Shown: in pieces, positions 59,635 through 64,000 of the stretch
Layout of the letters: every line of letters begins with the position of its first letter
Numbering within the stretch: the stretch's first letter is position 1
From: Polyangia bacterium
GTDB taxonomy: Bacteria > Myxococcota_A > Polyangia > Polyangiales > Sandaracinaceae
Reading direction: 5' to 3'
Assembly (NCBI GenBank): GCA_030426845.1
Contig: JAUHXR010000006.1
Coordinates: 1-64,000 of the forward strand
Length of the DNA: 64,000 bases
Program-made: the position numbers and the translations under genes
Notes under the pieces: generated by a model
What the model saw: the letters and a program-made list of their open reading frames with translations, nothing else
Told to the model about the DNA's origin: nothing
Databases searched by the model: none

Positions 59635-60077
59635 TCGGCCCCGACGACACGACGCCCCCGCGCGGGGTGCCGATCGGCGCGATGACCGTCGGTTCGCTCG
59701 AGGAGGTGTCGACGCACGCGCGCGTCCGGCAGACGGTCGACCGGCTCGAGCGGACGTCGAGCTCGCAGGCCCTCGACCACGCCCAGACGCTCGCGATCAT
59801 TGTCTCGCAGGTCGTCCCGTCGATGACGGCGGACGAGTGCGAGGACATCCGCGAGGCGCTCCACGAGCCGCTGCGCCGGTGGGCGGCCGAGGCGCGGCGC
59901 GGGCTGATCGCGCACCTCGAGCGGACGGAGCGACAGCTCGACGAGCTCCAGGACGCCGTCCGTCGCCGGCAGCAGGACGAGCGGATCTGGGCGCGGCACC
60001 GGGAGCTCCGACGACGACTGCGGCCGCTGGCCGCGCAGTACCCCGAGGTCCGAGAGGCCCTCGAGCAGGACAGGTGA
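59631..60077 (+). CDS. Hypothetical helical protein of the lysis block
   Basis: The 148-residue product starts at GTG (GTGA overlap). It is helical and basic (LIAHLERTERQLDELQDAVR, RIWARHRELRRRLRPLAAQY-type) with no membrane segment. Its role is unknown. Confidence 0.45.
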   Translation: MIGPDDTTPPRGVPIGAMTVGSLEEVSTHARVRQTVDRLERTSSSQALDHAQTLAIIVSQVVPSMTADECEDIREALHEPLRRWAAEARRGLIAHLERTERQLDELQDAVRRRQQDERIWARHRELRRRLRPLAAQYPEVREALEQDR

Positions 60078-60085
60078 GGGAGACC

Positions 60086-60940
60086 ATGACGCTGATCGAA
60101 GCCTGGCAGGCGCTGCAGGACGCCGCGCCCTACATCGTCGCGATTCTCGTCGCGACCACGGCCCTCGCGCGGGTGGCGCAGCGGGCCGCCCACGCCCTCG
60201 ACCGGTGGGCCGCTGCGAGCGCCTACGCGTGGGATGACGAGCCGGCCTCCGCGGTCGCGCGCGCCGCCGACGCGCTCGTCCGCGCGCTCGACTGGCTCTC
60301 GGCGCTGCTCCCTCGGATCGGGTTCGGCTCGCTCTCGACCTCGGCGAGCGCGGCCGCGAAGAAGCGGGCCGAGCGCGACGACCGGCGCGGTCCGCCCGGG
60401 GCAGGCGGTGCGGGCGCGGCCGGTGCTGCGATCCTCGCCCTCGTGATCGCGGCCGGCGCGGCACCGCTCACCGCGTGCGGCGGTCCGCCCCGCGAGGCGC
60501 GCGAGGCCGCCGAGGGGATCGCGCTCGCGGTCGATCGCGCGGACGTCCTCGTCGCGGCGCGGCTCGAGCGCCGGGGCGCGGAGGCGCGGGCGAGCATGCT
60601 CGAGCAGGTCGCGCGCGGCGCGATCACGTCGGTCGAGGAGGGGCTCGCCTACCTCGACGAGCAGCTCGCCCCCGAGCGGACGGCCGTCCGGGTGCTCCGC
60701 GTGGCCCGGGCGGCGCTCCTGACGGCCGAGGATGCTCTCGACGCCTGGGACTCCTCGGCGGCCGGGGACGGGCTCCTGGTGCCCGCGGCGTGTGTCGTCG
60801 CGGCGCTCGAGGACGTGGCCGAGGCGCTCGACGCGCTCGGGGTCGAGGTCCCCGAGGCGATCACGAGCGGCGCGGTCACGATCGCGCGCTTCGCCGGCCC
60901 GCTGTGCCCGGCGCCCGCGTTCGCGGCGGTGCCGTCGTGA
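60086..60940 (+). CDS. Membrane protein of the lysis block, holin-like
   Basis: The 284-residue product has an N-terminal membrane helix (PYIVAILVATTALARVAQRA), a Gly/Ala-rich basic linker and a second hydrophobic stretch ending in a lipobox-like LTACGG (AAILALVIAAGAAPLTACGG, about residues 113-132). The C-terminal 150 residues are helical. The N-terminal piece resembles a holin, and the internal lipobox could allow lipidation after a second export signal; both are inferences. Confidence 0.5.
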   Translation: MTLIEAWQALQDAAPYIVAILVATTALARVAQRAAHALDRWAAASAYAWDDEPASAVARAADALVRALDWLSALLPRIGFGSLSTSASAAAKKRAERDDRRGPPGAGGAGAAGAAILALVIAAGAAPLTACGGPPREAREAAEGIALAVDRADVLVAARLERRGAEARASMLEQVARGAITSVEEGLAYLDEQLAPERTAVRVLRVARAALLTAEDALDAWDSSAAGDGLLVPAACVVAALEDVAEALDALGVEVPEAITSGAVTIARFAGPLCPAPAFAAVPS

Positions 60941-61140
60941 CCCCCGCCGAGATCGCGAAGCTCGCCCTGCAGGGCGCCGGCTACGTCGCGGAGATCATCG
61001 CGCGCTACATCGCCGGCGAGGACTCCCGCGAGGTCCGGCGCGTCATCGACATCCTGCCCGGCGACCTTCGGAGCGAGGTGGAGCTCCAGCGCCAGCGCGC
61101 GCTCGCCGAGGCCGAGCTCCGGGCCGCGGGGCTCGAGTGA
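60937..61140 (+). CDS. Small helical protein
   Basis: The 67-residue product starts at GTG with a GTGA overlap. It contains YVAEIIARYIAGEDSREVRR and an amphipathic helix, so it may lie at the membrane surface. The function is unknown. Confidence 0.45.
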   Translation: MTPAEIAKLALQGAGYVAEIIARYIAGEDSREVRRVIDILPGDLRSEVELQRQRALAEAELRAAGLE

Positions 61141-61481
61141 CCCCGCGCCTGCGCGCGCGCCCGCTCGAGCGCCTCGCCGACGCCGACCCGGCGTGGGTCG
61201 ACTCGTCGGGCGGCCGGCGCGGCGTGATGCTGCAGTTCGAGTGCCCGATCCACGAGAGCGACGCCCATGGCGACACCTGCCGGATCGCGGTCCCGCTCGA
61301 CCCGCCGCTCGACGGCGGCGCGCCGATCGAGCGCGGGTGGCGCCGGAGCGGGGGCGAGGACTTCGACTCCGTCACGCTCGCGCCGTCGATCCGCCGGCTG
61401 GGCGAGAGCGACGGGACCGGGTGTCGGTGGCACGGCTTCGTCCGCGGCGGCCGCTTCGAGACCTGCGGGGACTCCCGGTGA
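61137..61481 (+). CDS. DUF6527-like phage protein
   Basis: The 114-residue product has the pattern of this phage family: VMLQFECPIHESDAHGDTCR, then a GWRRSGGEDFDSVTLAPSIR segment and CRWHGFVRGGRFETC, with possible metal-binding Cys/His residues. Its function is not known. The start is a GTG overlapping the upstream stop. Confidence 0.6.
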   Translation: MTPRLRARPLERLADADPAWVDSSGGRRGVMLQFECPIHESDAHGDTCRIAVPLDPPLDGGAPIERGWRRSGGEDFDSVTLAPSIRRLGESDGTGCRWHGFVRGGRFETCGDSR

Positions 61482-61714
61482 GCGCCCGCCCCTCGGTCCG
61501 GTGGGTCTGCGACCGCTCCGCGCAGGAGTCGGCGGACCTCGCGCTGCCCGCCGCGCGCCCCGGGGCGCCGATCCCTCCCCCGGAGGTCCCGCCGGACTGG
61601 GCGCGGATCAACATCATGCCGATCCTCGACGGGGTCGTGGACCTCTGCCCGGCGTGCCGGTCGGCGCTCGCCCGCTGGTACGGCGAGGCCGAGCTCGCGC
61701 AGGGGGCCGCGTGA
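61478..61714 (+). CDS. Small protein with CxxC
   Basis: The 78-residue product starts at GTG (GTGA overlap), includes a VDLCPACRSALARWYGEAEL motif that may bind zinc, and is coupled to the next gene. It has no recognised family. Confidence 0.45.
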   Translation: MSARPSVRWVCDRSAQESADLALPAARPGAPIPPPEVPPDWARINIMPILDGVVDLCPACRSALARWYGEAELAQGAA

Positions 61715-62586
61715 GGACGCGCGAGCAGGTCGCGGAGGCCGTCGCCCGAGAGATCGGCGCGCGCGGCGCGAAGGCCGTCGAGGACCCGTGGGGCACCGGC
61801 CTCGCGGTCGCCGATCGGCTCGGGTTCGACCCAATCGCGAAGCCCGCGCCCGCGCGCGGGGAGTCGTGGCTCTTCGTTCGCCAGGTCGACGACGTCCCGC
61901 CGGAGGTCGCGGCCCGCTTCGACGGGGTGATCGTCGCCGCGCGCGTCTACCGCGCGGGCCGGGTGCGGCTCGCCAACCAGGACGCCTCGTGGTTCGCCGC
62001 GGTGCGCGCAGCCAGGGTGCGGGTCGCGGTCTTCGACTGGATGCTCCCGCCCGGGACCTGGGCGCAGGGCCTCGCGGCGTCGGTCGCGTGGGCGAAGTCG
62101 GTCGGCGCCGAGGCCTACTGCCTGAACGTCGAGCCGCGCCCCGCGACGTACCCCCACGGCCGGTGGGAGGGGCAGCACGACGAGGCCGCGCTGTACGCGT
62201 CGACCGCGCGGGATCTCTGCGACCGGCGCGGGCTGCAGCTGTGGATCACGAGCTGGGCGAAGCCGTCGCAGCGGAAGACGTTCCCGATCCGCGAGTTCGT
62301 CCGCCCCGCGCACGTCTGCATCCCGCAGCCCTACGAGGTCCACCACCCCGGCGGCTCGGCCTACGTCGAGGCGGTGATCGCGGAGTGGCGGGGGTACGGG
62401 GCGAAGGAGGTCTGGATCGGGCGCGGCGCCCACGAGATCGACCGGTCCGACAACGACGCGTGGCGGACGCCGGCGGAGATCGCGGCGCACCGGAGGAGCA
62501 CGCCGGCGGGGGCGACCGAGGTGTGGTGGCCCCCCGCGGGTAGCCTCGCGCGCCGGCCGGCGGTCGTCGCGGCGATGGTGAGCTAG
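61711..62586 (+). CDS. TIM-barrel glycoside-hydrolase-like protein, possible endolysin
   Basis: The 291-residue product starts at GTG. The pattern VRVAVFDWMLPPGTWAQGLA, SVAWAKSVGAEAYCLNVEPR, 'YASTARDLCDRRGLQLWITSWAKPSQ' and KEVWIGRGAHEIDRSDNDAW fits a (beta/alpha)8 hydrolase fold, with an acidic residue at a strand end (LNVEP). As the last gene of the lysis-type block it is the best candidate for the endolysin. The linkage cut is not known. Confidence 0.6.
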   Translation: MRTREQVAEAVAREIGARGAKAVEDPWGTGLAVADRLGFDPIAKPAPARGESWLFVRQVDDVPPEVAARFDGVIVAARVYRAGRVRLANQDASWFAAVRAARVRVAVFDWMLPPGTWAQGLAASVAWAKSVGAEAYCLNVEPRPATYPHGRWEGQHDEAALYASTARDLCDRRGLQLWITSWAKPSQRKTFPIREFVRPAHVCIPQPYEVHHPGGSAYVEAVIAEWRGYGAKEVWIGRGAHEIDRSDNDAWRTPAEIAAHRRSTPAGATEVWWPPAGSLARRPAVVAAMVS

Positions 62587-62879
62587 GGCAACGGAGGAGG
62601 CTGGGGAGGAGCCAGGATCTGTTCGATCTCGGCCCACCCGCCGCTCCTGATGAGCCCTTCGACCGCTCTCACTGCTCGCGTGGCGTCGGCGAGGGCGCGT
62701 CCAGGCGGCTCGTCCTGCGAGAACACTCGGACGTGGACCTTGTGCCCGTCGGAGTCCTCGGTCCAGACCGTCCAGGTTCTGCGCTCCGGGTATGTGCCCC
62801 CCACTGGTCTGCCGGCCTTCCGCACCCTGATTGCTGCTTCCCCTCGCGGGTCGTGCGTGGCGGTCGTGTCGTCAGGCAT
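62583..62879 (-). CDS. Small hypothetical protein on the reverse strand
   Basis: The 98-residue product is basic at the N-terminus (GEAAIRVRKAGRPVGGTYPE), then RTWTVWTEDSDGHKVHVRVF and a helix. It ends 4 bases inside the stop of the endolysin-like gene on the other strand. It belongs to the leftward right-end cluster. No function was recognised. Confidence 0.5.
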   Translation of the reverse strand: MPDDTTATHDPRGEAAIRVRKAGRPVGGTYPERRTWTVWTEDSDGHKVHVRVFSQDEPPGRALADATRAVRAVEGLIRSGGWAEIEQILAPPQPPPLP

Positions 62880-62985
62880 CCGTGCATGCTACCCGATCAG
62901 TCGGGATGCCGTCGTCGGCGACGGCCGGGCAATCCCGCGGGCGTGGTACCTGGCCGGGGGCGCGGCTGCCGAAGACCGCCGCGCG

Positions 62986-63930
62986 TCACCGCATCGCCTG
63001 TTCCAAGGTTTGCAGCAGACCGGGGGGGGCGGACGGTACGGCGTCGAGATCCATGAGGTGTTGGTAGTCGACAGCAACAACTCTGCCGTTAGACATGCCC
63101 AGGCCCCACCAACGCGCGACTATGGCGTGGGGCGCGCTCGTGCCGGGAATCGATGCGAACTCCCGCTGAAGGAGTGGCTCGAGATCGATCGTTCGAATCT
63201 CGCAGAGATGCTTGAGCGGAACCACGGCCAAGAACGTCACCACGTTCAGGCCGAGGACCCCGTCCTCGGAGCTTCGGCGTCGCAGGGCCGGGGCTGCCTC
63301 CGCCACAGTACTGGCGAGTTGCCGTCCGAACCACAGGCCGTCGCGTTCCGGGTTCCAGCTTGCGGCGAACGTCTTCATCTTCGCCTCGAAGCGCACGCGC
63401 CCCCCTTGATGGGTCGCCCACTCAACATCGAGCCCGGGCGATCCCGCTCCGAAGACCGTGAGGCCCTGCCCGCCTGCGAGAGCACATCTGGCCGCCGTGT
63501 AGAGTGTGCCGAAGCTCCGAGGCTGCGGTAGGAACGTGTCTGAGCCGGTTTGGTCCGGCGCTAGAAGCTCGTCCTTGACGAAGCTGGCGTGGATGTCGGG
63601 CTGTCCGATACCTGAACTTCCGCAAATGGCCCGGACAGACCACGCGGCTACTCGGCCGAGGTAGAGGTCGACCATCGTAGGGAACGGGTGAGGCACCGGG
63701 GCGGCCGGGTCGATGGTGCCATCGCGGATTCCCCGGCGCCTCACTGCCTCGCTCCGCTGCGCCGCGATCCAGCGGGCAAGCGGTGATGCAGGGCGGAGCT
63801 TGCTTGGCGCGTGGTGCTCGGCGAACCACTCCAGCACGTCAGCGTCTTCATCCCACTCAGCGGGAGGCACGCTTTCGGACATGATGGGCATCTGCTCAGT
63901 CGAGGGTGGAGCCGCCCAACGAAAGCTCAC
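62986..63930 (-). CDS. Orphan PD-(D/E)XK-type nuclease
   Basis: The 314-residue product starts at the GTG overlapping the upstream stop (internal ATGs are alternatives). A nuclease signature is seen as GLDVEW (Asp168) and VRFEAKMK (Glu182-x-Lys184), the D...ExK active site of restriction-type enzymes. A helical N-terminal region could be the DNA-recognition part. Codons are less GC-ending than phage neighbours, suggesting acquisition. It may be the cutting part of a restriction or anti-phage unit with the upstream gene. Confidence 0.6.
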   Translation of the reverse strand: MSFRWAAPPSTEQMPIMSESVPPAEWDEDADVLEWFAEHHAPSKLRPASPLARWIAAQRSEAVRRRGIRDGTIDPAAPVPHPFPTMVDLYLGRVAAWSVRAICGSSGIGQPDIHASFVKDELLAPDQTGSDTFLPQPRSFGTLYTAARCALAGGQGLTVFGAGSPGLDVEWATHQGGRVRFEAKMKTFAASWNPERDGLWFGRQLASTVAEAAPALRRRSSEDGVLGLNVVTFLAVVPLKHLCEIRTIDLEPLLQREFASIPGTSAPHAIVARWWGLGMSNGRVVAVDYQHLMDLDAVPSAPPGLLQTLEQAMR

Positions 63931-64000
63931 GCCGCCCCCGGTCGTTGCAGCGTCCCCGGCGCATAGACCACCCGCGGCGCGGTCTCCGTCCCGATCACGC
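63927..64000 (-). CDS. 3' end of a further leftward gene (partial)
   Basis: The reading frame to the right edge encodes VIGTETAPRVVYAPGTLQRP-GAA and then stops in a GTGA overlap with the nuclease gene. The two are therefore one operon. The rest lies outside the window, so it cannot be identified; a methyltransferase partner for the nuclease would fit but is speculation. Confidence 0.5.
   Translation of the reverse strand, partial: VIGTETAPRVVYAPGTLQRPGAA

Larger units (their letters stand above)
13375..64000. mobile_element. Prophage with siphovirus-type genome, right end outside window
   Basis: An integrase at the tmRNA end, an immunity region, early genes in two diverging operons and a contiguous head-tail-lysis block together make an apparently intact temperate phage of at least 50 kb. 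Tail-tube, frameshifted chaperone and tape-measure genes occur without a sheath gene, indicating a long non-contractile tail. Head and connector proteins resemble the Mu group. Genes are tightly packed with GTGA, ATGA or TGATG junctions. The leftward genes after 62,586 may be the prophage's right-end cargo region or host DNA. Confidence 0.9.

Noticed and set aside
62600-64000. attR (second copy of the ssrA 3' end)
   Set aside because: I looked for the T-arm and acceptor sequence in the same orientation and found none, so the right end is taken to be outside the window.
1-64000. CRISPR arrays, rRNA genes and tRNA genes other than tmRNA
   Set aside because: No regular spaced repeats, no rRNA-like stretches and no convincing tRNA cloverleaf were seen; short iterons are too close together and lack unique spacers.

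Overview
The window comes from a very GC-rich bacterium with strongly GC-ending codons. Lipoproteins with Asp-Ala-Gly-rich linkers, a Ser/Thr kinase fused to beta-propeller repeats, and an FHA/winged-helix partner point to a myxobacterium (Myxococcota, perhaps a Sandaracinus relative). The lineage is an inference from gene style, not from a marker gene.

Positions 1-13,013 are host chromosome: lipoprotein and signalling genes, a TetR regulator, methionine aminopeptidase, a stand-alone LysR-type DNA-binding domain and a DoxX protein. The host segment ends in a complete tmRNA gene (ssrA, 13,014-13,377, tag ANDNALALAA). A tailed-phage prophage is inserted at the 3' end of ssrA. Its integrase is the first gene and is read towards the tmRNA. 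The prophage runs to the right edge, and I found no second copy of the ssrA end, so attR should lie outside the window.

The prophage has four blocks. (1) A leftward early operon (22,731 down to 13,254) carries small regulators, an Fe-S PD-(D/E)XK nuclease with a probable DNA-binding partner, a RecD2-like helicase split over two genes, an ASCH-like protein, an excisionase-like protein and the integrase. Most genes overlap by 1-4 bases. (2) The immunity region (22,740-25,200) has a leftward repressor, two membrane proteins and an ImmA/IrrE-type protease. It is flanked by two operator clusters built on TGAC-N4-GTCA, laid out like lambda OL and OR. (3) A rightward early operon (25,202-33,708) holds Cro-like and other regulators, an adenine-methyltransferase-like protein, a RuvC-like resolvase, a histone-H1-like protein and a VirE-type primase-helicase. 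The 3' end of the primase-helicase gene contains an iteron array that could be the replication origin. (4) The late region (33,920-62,586) encodes terminase, a Mu gp29-like portal, an S49 protease with a nested scaffold, capsid, connectors, a tail tube, a frameshifted tail chaperone pair, a tape measure, tail-tip and fibre proteins, and a lysis-type module. There is no sheath gene, so a long non-contractile tail is likely.

Cargo-like genes sit in four places: the membrane pair in the repressor operon, a reverse-strand lipoprotein in the tail module (49,783-50,097), an HExxH lipoprotein in the lysis module, and a leftward cluster at the right end that includes an orphan PD-(D/E)XK-type nuclease. 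These, the operator layout, the primase iterons and the split RecD2 are the parts most worth following up.
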